DNA of 62,121 bases from Phascolarctobacterium_A succinatutens_B (GTDB lineage Bacteria; Bacillota; Negativicutes; Acidaminococcales; Acidaminococcaceae): the NCBI RefSeq assembly GCF_958453765.1, contig NZ_CAUDZA010000011.1, positions 1-62,121 on the forward strand. The letters are read 5' to 3'. This document shows, in pieces, positions 14,362 to 25,094 of the stretch. A model generated the notes under the pieces. It did no database searches. It was given only the letters and a program-made list of their open reading frames with translations, and was not told the DNA's origin. Positions within the stretch are counted from its first letter, which is position 1. Every line of letters starts with the position of its first letter. The position numbers and the translations under genes were made by a program.

Positions 14362-15837
14362 ATGCTGGAAAAGCTGGATTTGAGTAAAAAAGTGTCCAAG
14401 GAAGAATACAACAGGCAGATGGAAGTGCTGGGTGAACGCCTGGGAAAGGCGCAGCGCATGGCCCGCGACGCCAAAAGACCGGTTATCATCGTGTTTGAGG
14501 GCTGGCGCGGTGCACGCCGCAGTGCGCTGATTAACGAAATGATGCAGCAGATGGATGCCCGCGGCTTTAATGTTTATTCCAGCGTGCGTTTGCGCGGAGT
14601 AATGCAGGAGCAGCCGTTTTTCGGTGCCTTCTGGAAGCGTTTGCCGGCGTTGGGACATATTGCCGTTTATCACCGCAGCTGGTATTATCTGAAAAACGCC
14701 AACGAGCTGGCGGATAAAGAGGATAACACCAAGTATCCTGCTGTTTCCTTTGAGCATATCAACAACTTTGAAAAAATGCTTACGGATGATAATTATCTTG
14801 TGCTTAAATTTTTCCTGCATCTTTCAGCGGAGCAGCAAAAGAAAAATATCGCCAAGAATGCCAAAACACTGGGCAAGGCGTGGCGTGACCTGAATCCGGC
14901 TCTTGATGAAAGCGACAACTACGATAAATTTTTGCCGCATTACGAAAGAATGCTGGAGGCCACCGATACGGTAAACGCTCCCTGGCACCTGATTGCCGAC
15001 GATGATCCGCGCAGCGCGCGTTTGGAGGTTTTCACTAAGATTGCCGATGCTATCGAAAAAGCTGTGCAGATGCCTGTTGAGCCTGCTGCCGACAAGTGCA
15101 CTGCGGCAACCTACGATGTGCTGAGCAAGATTGACGCCAATAAGGAGCTTACTAAAGAAGAATATAAGGAAAAGCTCGATAAGTACCAGAAAAAGCTGAC
15201 ACAGCTGCAGATTGAAATGTTCAAGGCGCAGATTCCGGTAGTCATAGGCTTTGAGGGCTGGGATGCTGCCGGCAAGGGCGGCGCTATCCGCAGACTGACG
15301 GCGGCACTGGACCCGTTGGGCTTTCATGTGCACCCGATTGCGGCGCCGAACGTGGTCGAAAAGCAGTTCCATTATCAGTGGCGCTTCTGGACCAGACTGC
15401 CGCAGCCGGGCACTATAGCGATTTTTGACCGCACCTGGTACGGCCGTGTTATGGTGGAGCGTATCGAAGGCTTTGCCAAGCCGCAGGAATGGCAGCGCGC
15501 CTATGATGAAATCAAGGATATGGAGGCACAGTGGAGCGAGCACGGTATCGCCATCGCCAAATTCTGGCTGCAGATTGACAAGGATGAGCAGCTGCGACGC
15601 TTCAATGACCGTCAGAATGACCCCAACAAGCAGTGGAAAATTACGGACGAGGATTGGCGTAACCGTGATAAATGGGATGCCTACGAAGCGGCAGTCAACG
15701 AAATGCTGGTGCGCACCGACACCTCGTATGCACCGTGGACCGTGGTTGAGGGCAACAATAAATATTATGCCCGCTTAAAGGTTTTGAAAACAGTTATCGA
15801 TTTGTTTGAACGTAAGCTGGCAGAAAAAAATCAGTAA
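14362..15837 (+). CDS. pap: Polyphosphate:AMP phosphotransferase (two-domain PPK2)
   Basis: Transfers phosphate from polyphosphate to AMP to give ADP. The 491 residues form two tandem PPK2 kinase domains. The N-terminal one has a degenerate P-loop (FEGWRGARRSAL, near residue 45) lacking the Walker lysine. The C-terminal one is intact (FEGWDAAGKGGAIRRL, near 296-310) with the lid segment FDRTWYGRVMVERIEGF. One inactive plus one active domain is the known layout of class II PPK2. The gene follows the unknown membrane protein by 38 bases and ends in its own terminator. Confidence 0.92.
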   Translation: MLEKLDLSKKVSKEEYNRQMEVLGERLGKAQRMARDAKRPVIIVFEGWRGARRSALINEMMQQMDARGFNVYSSVRLRGVMQEQPFFGAFWKRLPALGHIAVYHRSWYYLKNANELADKEDNTKYPAVSFEHINNFEKMLTDDNYLVLKFFLHLSAEQQKKNIAKNAKTLGKAWRDLNPALDESDNYDKFLPHYERMLEATDTVNAPWHLIADDDPRSARLEVFTKIADAIEKAVQMPVEPAADKCTAATYDVLSKIDANKELTKEEYKEKLDKYQKKLTQLQIEMFKAQIPVVIGFEGWDAAGKGGAIRRLTAALDPLGFHVHPIAAPNVVEKQFHYQWRFWTRLPQPGTIAIFDRTWYGRVMVERIEGFAKPQEWQRAYDEIKDMEAQWSEHGIAIAKFWLQIDKDEQLRRFNDRQNDPNKQWKITDEDWRNRDKWDAYEAAVNEMLVRTDTSYAPWTVVEGNNKYYARLKVLKTVIDLFERKLAEKNQ

Positions 15838-15847
15838 AATACAAGAG

Positions 15848-15880
15848 GATATCAGCGTAATTTTGCGCTGATATTTTCTT
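15848..15880 (+). terminator. Terminator after the phosphotransferase gene
   Basis: ATATCAGCG/CGCTGATAT stem (15849-15874) followed by TTTTCTT. Confidence 0.8.
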
Positions 15881-15912
15881 AATATATTATAGATACTCGG
15901 AGAGGAAATGCT

Positions 15913-17628
15913 TTGTCCTGGATAATTAAAAACTATATTAAAGAAACAAGAGAAAACGAAACCGGCGCGCAGGTGTATCCGCCGGGCTTACGCCATCCGG
16001 TAGCGTTTATTTACCCCAACGTCTACCATCTGGGCATGTCGAACCTGGGAATGCACATTTTGTATCAGATGATTAACGAGCGCGGCGACAGTGCCTGCGA
16101 GCGCTTCTTTTTGCCGGATAAACGATTGCAGCAGGAGCATATCAAAAGCAAAACACCGCTGCTGAGCTTGGAAAACCAGCGTCCGCTGGCAGATTTTGAC
16201 GTTATCTTCGTCATGCTGTCCTTTGAAATGGACTATGATAATCTGCTGACGGTGCTGGATTTGGGCAATATCCGTCTGCGGGCGGCGGAGCGCAATCAGC
16301 GCGAGCCTTTGGTGATTATCGGCGGTCCCTGTGCCACCTTTAATCCAGAGCCTTTGGCTGCTGTGGCTGACGCCTTTGTCATCGGCGAGGGCGAGGAAAC
16401 AGTACAGCACGTGCTGGATACCATCTACCGCGAGGAAAGCAAGCAAGAGCGCTTGGCGGCGTTGGCGCAGGTGCCGGGCGTTTATGTTCCCAGCCTGTAT
16501 ACGGCGCAGTACGATGACGAGGGCGAGTTTACCGCCCTGCTGCCGCAGGAAGGTGCGCCTGCGAAGGTAGCGCGCCAGTGGGCGCGTGATATCGACGCTT
16601 ATCCGCACACCTCTGCTATCGTGACGAGCGGAACGGAATTTGAGGATATGTTTATCGTCGAGGTGGCGCGCGGCTGCGGCCGTCACTGCCGCTTCTGCAT
16701 GGCAGGCTATTGCTTCCGCAAGCCGCGTCCGCGTAAGCTGGAAAATATTCTGGCAGATATCGCCAAGCGTCCCGAGCGCACGAAAAAGGTGGGCCTGATG
16801 GGCGCTGCTGTTTCCGACCATCCGCAGATGGCGGAGCTGACGGAATACCTGGTAGAGCATAAGATACCGTTTTCCGTTGCCAGCATGCGCGCCGATATGC
16901 TCACGGAGCAGATTGCCCATGCGTTGGCGCAGAGCGGCCAACGGACGATGACTGTAGCACCGGAGGCAGGCAGCGAGCGTATGCGCGCCGCTATCAACAA
17001 GGGCATTACGGAGGAGCACGTTTATAATTCTATCGAATTGGCTGCTGCTGCCGGTATGCGCAACATCAAGCTGTATTATATGATCGGCCTGCCGGGAGAA
17101 GAGGACGAGGATATCGTCGAAACGGTGGAGATGATTAAACGCGTGCGTGCCAAGATGGATGCTGTGGGCAACAAGGGCGAGCTGGTTATTTCGGTCAACG
17201 GCTTTGTGCCTAAGCCCTTTACGCCGTACCAGTGGGCGCCGCTGTGCAATGTGCGCACGCTGAAGAAGCGCTTTAAAATTTTGGGCGACGGTTTGAAGAA
17301 GGAAAAGCGCATCAAGCTGATTACCGAATCGCTGAAGGAAACTGTGGTGCAGTCCGTGCTGGCGCGCGGCAGCAGACGTATCGGCGAAGCGCTGCTGAAG
17401 GCACATGTGGAAGGACGTAGCCTGAAGCAGGTGCTGAAGGAAGAAGGCCTGGATGCCGAGGCGCTGGCAGAGCGCGAGCTGCAGGTAGGCCAGCCGCTGC
17501 CGTGGCAGCATCTTGACATGGGCGTGACGCAGGAGTATCTTGCGGCAGAGCTGCAGCGCAGCGAAAGCGGCAAATTTACCCCGATGTGCTTTGACGGCTG
17601 CCGTCGTTGCGGTGTCTGCCGGGAGTAA
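15913..17628 (+). CDS. B12-binding-domain radical SAM protein (TIGR03960-like)
   Basis: A 571-residue protein. The N-terminal half is a cobalamin-binding-like domain (YPNVYHLGMSNLGMHILY, then IIGGPCATFNPEPLA). The radical SAM core has C255-x3-C259-x2-C262 in RGCGRHCRFCMAGY. The C-terminus carries extra cysteines (MCFDGCRRCGVCRE) that could hold another cluster. This matches the family usually annotated TIGR03960. Its reaction is unknown; in many Bacillota it sits before a TIGR03936 gene and RNase G, both absent here. The start is TTG at 15913 after GGAGAGG; the ATG at 15908 is out of frame and stops quickly. Confidence 0.85.
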   Translation: MSWIIKNYIKETRENETGAQVYPPGLRHPVAFIYPNVYHLGMSNLGMHILYQMINERGDSACERFFLPDKRLQQEHIKSKTPLLSLENQRPLADFDVIFVMLSFEMDYDNLLTVLDLGNIRLRAAERNQREPLVIIGGPCATFNPEPLAAVADAFVIGEGEETVQHVLDTIYREESKQERLAALAQVPGVYVPSLYTAQYDDEGEFTALLPQEGAPAKVARQWARDIDAYPHTSAIVTSGTEFEDMFIVEVARGCGRHCRFCMAGYCFRKPRPRKLENILADIAKRPERTKKVGLMGAAVSDHPQMAELTEYLVEHKIPFSVASMRADMLTEQIAHALAQSGQRTMTVAPEAGSERMRAAINKGITEEHVYNSIELAAAAGMRNIKLYYMIGLPGEEDEDIVETVEMIKRVRAKMDAVGNKGELVISVNGFVPKPFTPYQWAPLCNVRTLKKRFKILGDGLKKEKRIKLITESLKETVVQSVLARGSRRIGEALLKAHVEGRSLKQVLKEEGLDAEALAERELQVGQPLPWQHLDMGVTQEYLAAELQRSESGKFTPMCFDGCRRCGVCRE

Positions 17629-17670
17629 GGCTTAGGCAGTGAAATGACTGCTGCTGATAAAGAAATTAAG

Positions 17671-17712
17671 CATCCCTACACTTTTTGCAGTAAAAGTGTG
17701 GGGATGCTTTTG
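17671..17712 (+). terminator. Terminator after the radical SAM gene
   Basis: CATCCCTACACTTTT pairs with AAAAGTGTGGGGATG, followed by CTTTTGTTATTTT. Confidence 0.85.
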
Positions 17713-17769
17713 TTATTTTACGCTATAATGATGCTGAGGAACCCAGCTTTTGCTGCTTCGGAAGCGGTA

Positions 17770-17825
17770 ACAACCCTTCCGTCTGCTCGCCGGTGTTCGC
17801 AGCCACCTCCCCTTACAGGGGAGAT
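17770..17825 (-). repeat. Dispersed palindromic repeat, copy A (single)
   Basis: Contains the family signature: ACAACCCTTCCGTC, a variable hairpin (GCTCGCCGGTGTTCGC region), then CCTCCCCTTACAGGGGAG. It is a lone copy in the gap between the radical SAM gene and the SH3 gene. The remainder of 17713-17978 shows no gene. Orientation is assigned arbitrarily. Confidence 0.6.
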
Positions 17826-17978
17826 ATGAAGCAATTGCAAAACTATAAGGTTGATAATTCTCTGTATATGTTCTGCGGGTAACCGAAAGACAGATGCTTG
17901 TTGTAAAAAATAAGCAGCCTGTGTCTGAAATTTATTGATTGAGGGATTTTGCACCGCAATCAAGGGAGGGATATACAT

Positions 17979-18791
17979 ATGAAAAAGAATTTGTTTTTGG
18001 GCATGACCTTGGGGATGGCGCTCTTGGCCAACACCGCTTTTGCTCATCTCAGCGGCGGTTATCTTTCGGATATTATTGATGAACATCCGCGCTGGCCGTT
18101 GGCAACTCAATGTATTGCTACGGATGTCAACTTAAGAACAGAGCCTAACACAAACTGTGAGGTAGTAACCATGCTGCAAAACGGCGATAAATTTTATGCA
18201 AGAAAGGTAGTGTTTATACCTGACAGTAAATATGTGTGGGTGTACGGAACTACCGAAAAAGGCTGCAGAGGATACATGTATAACCAATTTATAGGTGCGT
18301 TGCCTGATGGCCAATATGCTCATTCAGATGAAGGACGCTTTCAGGCTGCGGTAGAGGCAAACTGGATTAACGATCCCGCCGGCTATGCAGCAGGCTCCGG
18401 CTACAGCATGGGCAGAGTAGAACATGCCGACGATATGAATATTGCTTATGACCTTAATAAGGTGCAGGTAGGTCCGCGAGTGTTCTACACGAGAGCCTTT
18501 GACGGAAAAACCTATCAGGTAGTGATTAACAAGGCTCACGGCGAGATGGCAGGCTACGCAGTCGGACAGCAGTTTGATCAGAAAGAGCGGAATAATTTTT
18601 ACGATATGATGCGGAGAATCGGCTGGCACGAGTCTGCTGTTGATATTGAGGAGCCGACAAACAGTATCGTGTGGGAAAAATCTGTGCTTGATGCGGATGG
18701 CTTTGACAGACCTGCCAAGCAGTTGATTATCACGCTGAATGATAATGACGTGATTGAGAGCTTTACATACATCAATTATGATCTTGATTAG
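17979..18791 (+). CDS. Secreted protein with SH3-like domain
   Basis: A 270-residue protein with a clear signal peptide (MKKNLFLGMTLGMALLANTAFA, cleaved before HLSGG). Residues about 45-105 form a bacterial SH3-type domain (CIATDVNLRTEPNTNCEVVTML, then WVYGTTEKGCRGYMYNQFI), a fold that often binds peptidoglycan. The C-terminal half is not recognised. The ATG at 17979 follows GGGAGGG; an upstream in-frame start at 17949 would disrupt the signal peptide. A cell-envelope role is likely, the substrate unknown. Confidence 0.8.
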   Translation: MKKNLFLGMTLGMALLANTAFAHLSGGYLSDIIDEHPRWPLATQCIATDVNLRTEPNTNCEVVTMLQNGDKFYARKVVFIPDSKYVWVYGTTEKGCRGYMYNQFIGALPDGQYAHSDEGRFQAAVEANWINDPAGYAAGSGYSMGRVEHADDMNIAYDLNKVQVGPRVFYTRAFDGKTYQVVINKAHGEMAGYAVGQQFDQKERNNFYDMMRRIGWHESAVDIEEPTNSIVWEKSVLDADGFDRPAKQLIITLNDNDVIESFTYINYDLD

Positions 18792-18821
18792 CCTGCCTGC
18801 AAAAAATTATCCCTGAAATGC

Positions 18822-18848
18822 AAAAAACCTGCTCTTTTCAGAGCAGGT
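18822..18848 (-). terminator. Terminator of rpsT
   Basis: On the minus strand ACCTGCTC/GAGCAGGT with a 6-base loop, followed by TTTTTT. It can also help end the SH3 gene from the other side. Confidence 0.85.
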
Positions 18849-18861
18849 CAGCTTGTAAGAA

Positions 18862-19125
18862 TTAAGCCATAGCGTTGATTCTCTTTGCAAGTCTGGATTT
18901 TTTGCGAGCTGCAGCATTCTTATGGATAATGCCTTTGCGAGCTGCTTTATCGAGCAAACCGGAAGCAGTAGCCATAGTAGCTTGAGCGTCTTCTTTAGCG
19001 CCGGTTTTAGTCAGAGCCTCTACTTTGCGGGAAGCATTACGGAGAGCTGCTTTAATCGGAGCGTTTTTAGCACGACGTTCTGCGTCGGTCTTTACACTGC
19101 GGATGGAAGATTTAATGTTCGGCAA
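18862..19125 (-). CDS. rpsT: 30S ribosomal protein S20
   Basis: An 87-residue primary 16S rRNA-binding protein, beginning MPNIKSSIRSVKTDAERRAKN and rich in Ala, Lys and Arg, with the usual HKNAAARKKSRLAKRIN end. A strong AGGAGG ribosome site lies just upstream on the minus strand. It is single and divergent from the MerR gene. In Bacillus it lies near lepA, as here. Confidence 0.97.
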   Translation of the reverse strand: MPNIKSSIRSVKTDAERRAKNAPIKAALRNASRKVEALTKTGAKEDAQATMATASGLLDKAARKGIIHKNAAARKKSRLAKRINAMA

Positions 19126-19242
19126 TGAATTTCACCTCCTGAATTTTCTTGTACTGCATTATTCTACCACGAATGCGAGCATTATGCAAGAGAAAATCAC
19201 AAATATGCCTGCCTGTTCCTGTAAAAAATATTTTGCGGTCGC

Positions 19243-19273
19243 TTGACCTGGAGCTGACTCCAAATGCTAAAAT
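19243..19273 (+). promoter_or_regulatory. MerR-type promoter with 19-bp spacer and dyad operator
   Basis: TTGACC (19243-19248) and TAAAAT (19268-19273) are separated by 19 bp rather than 17. The spacer contains the dyad TGGAG-CTGA-CTCCA. A stretched spacer with a central dyad is the hallmark of promoters twisted open by MerR-family activators. The regulator gene directly downstream is the probable target, so autoregulation is expected. Confidence 0.75.
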
Positions 19274-19317
19274 ATAAGCAGAAAGCAGGAAAACAATCTT
19301 GGCAGGAGGTAAGCGGG

Positions 19318-19692
19318 ATGAAAATAAACGAAGTAAGCAAAATGTATGACATTACAGCGGACACGTTGCGTTATTATGAGCGCATCGGCTTGATTCCGGC
19401 TGTCAACCGTAATGAAAGCGGTATTCGCGACTACACCGAAATGGACTGCAACTGGGTAAACTTTGCCAAATGCATGCGCACAGCAGGCATTTCGGTAGAA
19501 AGCCTGATTGAATATGTGGCACTGTTTCAGCAGGGCGACAAAACGCGGGCCGCACGCAAGGAAATTTTAATCGAGGAGCGTGCCAAGCTGCTTGAGCGCA
19601 TGGCGCAGATGCAGGAAACGCTCGATAAGCTGAATTATAAAATTGACAATTACTACAAGTGCGTTGAATTTGAGGACACTAAACTGAAATAA
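19318..19692 (+). CDS. MerR family transcriptional regulator
   Basis: A 124-residue protein. The N-terminal winged helix starts MKINEVSKMYDITADTLRYYERIGLIPAVNRNESGIRDY, typical of MerR. A long dimerisation helix follows (KLLERMAQMQETLDKLNYKIDNYY). A single cysteine after the helix (C118) leaves metal sensing uncertain; it resembles the AdhR/NmlR-type aldehyde or thiol sensors. The ATG at 19318 follows AGGAGG by 8 bases. No separate target gene is next to it. Confidence 0.88.
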   Translation: MKINEVSKMYDITADTLRYYERIGLIPAVNRNESGIRDYTEMDCNWVNFAKCMRTAGISVESLIEYVALFQQGDKTRAARKEILIEERAKLLERMAQMQETLDKLNYKIDNYYKCVEFEDTKLK

Positions 19693-19705
19693 AACGCAGT
19701 ACGAG

Positions 19706-19735
19706 GAGAGATGGCGCCGAGCTGTCTCTCTTTTT
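19706..19735 (+). terminator. Terminator after the MerR gene
   Basis: GAGAGATGGC pairs with GCTGTCTCTC, followed by TTTTT. Confidence 0.8.
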
Positions 19736-19737
19736 AG

Positions 19738-19767
19738 TTTACAGGCTTTGCCGTATAATGGTATAAT
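19738..19767 (+). promoter_or_regulatory. Probable lepA promoter
   Basis: TTTACA, 18-bp spacer, TATAAT. A 12-bp perfect palindrome (GCCAATATTGGC, 19794-19805) lies in the leader. Confidence 0.55.
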
Positions 19768-19847
19768 AATTAGTACTAATAAAACAGGCTCAAGCCAATA
19801 TTGGCCTGAAATAATACATTTTAATGAAGGAGCAGGAAGAGTAATTT

Positions 19848-21647
<1,800 letters not shown>

Positions 21648-21695
21648 GGCTTAGCGCTTAGTCGATAGTGTCTGATAGATAGGAGCAATGCAATT

Positions 21696-22535
21696 ATGAT
21701 GATACAACTGCAAGGCTTGCTTTCGACAATCACATTTTTGGATGTTATAGATATTGTCGTCGTTGCCTATTTTCTTTACCGTTTGTTCCTGATGCTGAAA
21801 AACACCCGTGCCGCAACATTGGGCAAAGGTCTTATGGTGCTGATAGGCTTCACGCTTATCTGCCGTTGGCTGAATCTGCATGTTATCAGTTGGCTGTTGG
21901 AAAAGAGCATGACGGTGATTATGGTCGCCCTGCCTGTTGTCTTTCAGCCGGAGCTGCGCCGTGCTTTGGAGCAAATCGGCCGCGGCAAGCTGTTCCACAA
22001 GGGCAGCGAGCTGGACGAGCAGGAGCTGGAGGAAATGCTGGATTCCGTTGCTCATGCCACTAAGGTGATGAGCAAAAACAAGGTAGGTGCGCTGATGGTC
22101 TTTGAGCGTGCTACCGGTCTGGCAGAGCGTATCGAAACCGGTGTGCCGATTGACGGTCTGGTGAGCTCTGGCTTGCTGCAGAACATTTTTGTTAAGGATA
22201 CCCCGCTGCATGACGGCGCTGTTATTATCCGCGGCAACCGTGTCGTTGCTGCCTGCTGCCTGCTGCCGCTGACCGAAAACCGTAATCTGAGCCAGGAGCT
22301 TGGTACCCGCCATCGCGCTGCTATCGGTATGTCCGAGCAGTCCGATGCGATGATTCTTGTTGTCAGCGAGGAAACCGGTACGATTTCCATCGCCCGCAAC
22401 GGCGAGCTGATGCGTTATCTGACGGTGGATGATGTGAAGGAAATTTTGCGCACGGCAATTTTCCGTCCGCATGCGGCAGTTAAGAATTCTTTGGTTGATA
22501 AAATCAAGAGCTTGTGGGGCGGTGAGAAAAAATGA
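21696..22535 (+). CDS. cdaA: Membrane diadenylate cyclase
   Basis: Makes the second messenger c-di-AMP from two ATP. About three N-terminal membrane helices (to residue 85) are followed by the DAC domain with the catalytic DGA (173-175 in LHDGAVII) and RHR (205-207 in GTRHRAAIG). At 279 residues it matches CdaA. The stop overlaps the cdaR start by 4 bases. The cluster cdaA-cdaR-glmM is conserved in Bacillota, linking c-di-AMP to cell-wall precursor supply. Confidence 0.96.
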   Translation: MMIQLQGLLSTITFLDVIDIVVVAYFLYRLFLMLKNTRAATLGKGLMVLIGFTLICRWLNLHVISWLLEKSMTVIMVALPVVFQPELRRALEQIGRGKLFHKGSELDEQELEEMLDSVAHATKVMSKNKVGALMVFERATGLAERIETGVPIDGLVSSGLLQNIFVKDTPLHDGAVIIRGNRVVAACCLLPLTENRNLSQELGTRHRAAIGMSEQSDAMILVVSEETGTISIARNGELMRYLTVDDVKEILRTAIFRPHAAVKNSLVDKIKSLWGGEKK

Positions 22536-23464
22536 GATTTTTGCAAAGGCTGGCGCGTAAGGAAAACCTGTTGGCAAGGATTATCTGCCTGCTCATGGCC
22601 TGTGGCCTGTGGGTATATGTAATGACCGACCAGAATCCGATAATCGAGCGTAATATCGAGGTGCGCCTGCAGCAGAGAAATCTGCCGCAAAATATGATGG
22701 TTTTTAATGCTCCCGATAAAATTCTGGTAAAGGTGCGCGGTTCGCGTGCCAAACTCAGTTCCGATAATCTGAGTGCCGAAATCAATGCTTCTATTAATTT
22801 AAAAAATATAACCGAAGGTCAGCAGAGCCTGCCGATTACGGTAACCTACTCCGGCGGTGAGATTGTGTCCGTAACGCCTAAGGAGGTTTCCGTATATGTG
22901 GATACAGTAAGCGAGAAAAAGGTTCCCGTTACTACGCGTATCGTGGGAGCTGTGAACGGAGATATGACCATCGGCAGCAGTATAATTACTCCGGCGGAGG
23001 TTACTTTGCGTGGTGCAACACATCGTATTGACAAGGTAAACCGTGTGGTTGCTCCGATAGATATCAGCAACCATAGCGGCAGCTTCCAGACGGAAAGCGA
23101 GCTGGTTGCCGTGAGTGACGACGGCTACGATATTCCTAATATGAGAATTATCCCTGAGCGTGTAATGGTGCAGGCCAATATGGTAAGCCAGATGCATTCG
23201 CTGGATATTCCTGTGAAATTGGTTATGAGCGGTGATTTGCCTGCCGGTATTATTGTTACCAAAACAGAGATTGTGCCGACAAGTGTTCGCGTTACCGCAC
23301 CGCCTTCCGTGCTGAAGGAGCTGAAGGATGTCAAGACCAAGCCGGTGGATGTAAGCAAGCTGACCGGTAGCACCGTTGTTGCGGCTGAGCTGGATTTGCC
23401 GGAAAAGGTTATTCCCGAAAGACGTACGGTACAGATTAAAATATCGGTAGAAAGGCAGAATTGA
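22532..23464 (+). CDS. cdaR: CdaA regulator, YbbR-domain protein
   Basis: A 310-residue protein with one N-terminal membrane helix (NLLARIICLLMACGLWVYVM) and an extracytoplasmic part made of about three YbbR repeats. The repeats start near DKILVKVRGSRAKL, TRIVGAVNGDMTIG and DIPVKLVMSGDLPAG. CdaR proteins bind CdaA and tune its activity. It overlaps cdaA by 4 bases and ends 7 bases before the next gene. Confidence 0.92.
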   Translation: MRFLQRLARKENLLARIICLLMACGLWVYVMTDQNPIIERNIEVRLQQRNLPQNMMVFNAPDKILVKVRGSRAKLSSDNLSAEINASINLKNITEGQQSLPITVTYSGGEIVSVTPKEVSVYVDTVSEKKVPVTTRIVGAVNGDMTIGSSIITPAEVTLRGATHRIDKVNRVVAPIDISNHSGSFQTESELVAVSDDGYDIPNMRIIPERVMVQANMVSQMHSLDIPVKLVMSGDLPAGIIVTKTEIVPTSVRVTAPPSVLKELKDVKTKPVDVSKLTGSTVVAAELDLPEKVIPERRTVQIKISVERQN

Positions 23465-23471
23465 TTTATAG

Positions 23472-25076
23472 ATGAAGCTGAAAATAAATAATGTGCGTAT
23501 CAGCCTGCGACAGGAGCAGACGCTTGAGCAGGCAGTGTGCCGCAAATGCGGTATTCCGCGCGATGCTTTGGGCGGTGTGCGGATAGTGCGCAAGGCTGTA
23601 GATGCGCGCAAGAAAAATGATATCTGTCTCAACTACCATGTGCTGGCAGAGGTTGAGACAGGCGGCAGACAGGCAAAGCGTTTGTTGGCGGACCGTGATA
23701 TTACACAATATCAGGAACAGCAGCAGCCGACGCTTGAGCTTGGTACACTGCCGCTGAGTGCACCGCCTGTTGTTATCGGTGCCGGTCCTGCAGGCCTTTT
23801 GGCGGCACTGCAGCTGGCAGAGCATGGCTATAAGCCGCTGCTTTTGGAGCGCGGCAAGCCGGTAGCGCAGCGTGTGCAGGATGTACAGCGCTTTTGGCAG
23901 ACGGGAGAATTTAACCCCGCGTCCAACGTACAGTTTGGCGAGGGCGGTGCAGGCACCTTTTCGGACGGCAAGCTGACTACGCGTGTAAACGATCCTATGA
24001 TGGCCGAAATCCTGCAGCTCTTTGTAGATGCAGGCGCGCCGGAAAATATTTTGTACGAGCACAAGCCGCACGTAGGCACGGATAAGCTGCGTGCGATGGT
24101 ACAGGGCCTCAGCCGCCGTATTGCGGAGTTGGGCGGCAGCGTCCGTTACGATGCGCATGTTGTTGATCTGGATATCAAAAATAATGCTGTGCAGGGCGTA
24201 ATCCTTGACGGCGGCGAAAGACTGGCGGCGGGAGCTGTGGTTCTGGCCTGCGGTCACAGCGCGCGCGATACCTACGCTATGCTGGCACGCAGGGGCGTTG
24301 GCATTGTGGCGAAGCCCTTTGCCATCGGTGTGCGCATCGAGCATCCGCAGGAGCTGATTGACAGGGCGCAGTACGGCAGCTTTGCCGGACATCATCTGCT
24401 GGGCGCGGCGGATTACGCGCTTGTTTATCACACGCAGGATAAAACACGCACAGCCTATTCGTTCTGCATGTGCCCTGGCGGTCAGGTGGTTGCCGCCGCT
24501 TCGGAGGCCGGCGGCGTGGTTGTCAACGGCATGAGCATGTTTAAGCGTGACAGCGGCATTGCCAACAGCGCGCTGGTAGTGAATGTAGACAGCCGTGATT
24601 TCGGTGAGGGTGCGCTGGCAGGCGTAGAATTCCAGCGCCGCTATGAGCAGCTTGCTTATGCGGCGGCAGGCAGCAGCTATTATGCGCCTGCGCAGAATCT
24701 GGACAGCTTTTTGAAGCGCGTAACGCCGTCCTTGGAATGTCTGGTGCAGCCAAGCTATCGTCCGGGACTTGCGGCCTGCAGCTTAGACAAGGTGCTGCCT
24801 GCTTACGTTACGGATACTCTGCGCGAGGGCATTACGAGCTTCGGCCGCAAGCTGGCGGGTTACGCCGACGGCGGCGCTCTGCTGACGGGTGTGGAAACAC
24901 GCACCTCGGCGCCGGTTCGCATAGAGCGCGACAGGCAGAGCTATGTATCGCTGACGCATGATCTGCTTTACCCCTGCGGCGAAGGCGCAGGCTATGCCGG
25001 CGGTATTATGAGCGCCGCGCTTGACGGCTATCATGTGGCGCGTGCGATTATGGAAAGATTTGCGCCGGTGAAGTAA
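23472..25076 (+). CDS. FAD-dependent oxidoreductase of unknown substrate
   Basis: A 534-residue flavoprotein. A short N-terminal domain (MKLKINNVRISLRQEQTLEQ, with RKCGIPRDALGGVRIVRKAVDARKK) precedes the dinucleotide-binding motif VVIGAGPAGLLAALQLAEHGY. FGEGGAGTFSDGKLTTR and GEGAGYAGGIMSAALDG near the end are hallmarks of the family annotated as NAD(FAD)-utilizing dehydrogenases. The reaction is unknown. It commonly sits between cdaR and glmM in Negativicutes and Clostridia. Confidence 0.85.
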   Translation: MKLKINNVRISLRQEQTLEQAVCRKCGIPRDALGGVRIVRKAVDARKKNDICLNYHVLAEVETGGRQAKRLLADRDITQYQEQQQPTLELGTLPLSAPPVVIGAGPAGLLAALQLAEHGYKPLLLERGKPVAQRVQDVQRFWQTGEFNPASNVQFGEGGAGTFSDGKLTTRVNDPMMAEILQLFVDAGAPENILYEHKPHVGTDKLRAMVQGLSRRIAELGGSVRYDAHVVDLDIKNNAVQGVILDGGERLAAGAVVLACGHSARDTYAMLARRGVGIVAKPFAIGVRIEHPQELIDRAQYGSFAGHHLLGAADYALVYHTQDKTRTAYSFCMCPGGQVVAAASEAGGVVVNGMSMFKRDSGIANSALVVNVDSRDFGEGALAGVEFQRRYEQLAYAAAGSSYYAPAQNLDSFLKRVTPSLECLVQPSYRPGLAACSLDKVLPAYVTDTLREGITSFGRKLAGYADGGALLTGVETRTSAPVRIERDRQSYVSLTHDLLYPCGEGAGYAGGIMSAALDGYHVARAIMERFAPVK

Positions 25077-25094
25077 TTTAGGTTGGAGCAATAA

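Noticed and set aside
15988..17511. Open frame of 507 codons opposite the radical SAM gene
   Set aside because: Antisense shadow; low-complexity His/Leu/Arg-rich translation.
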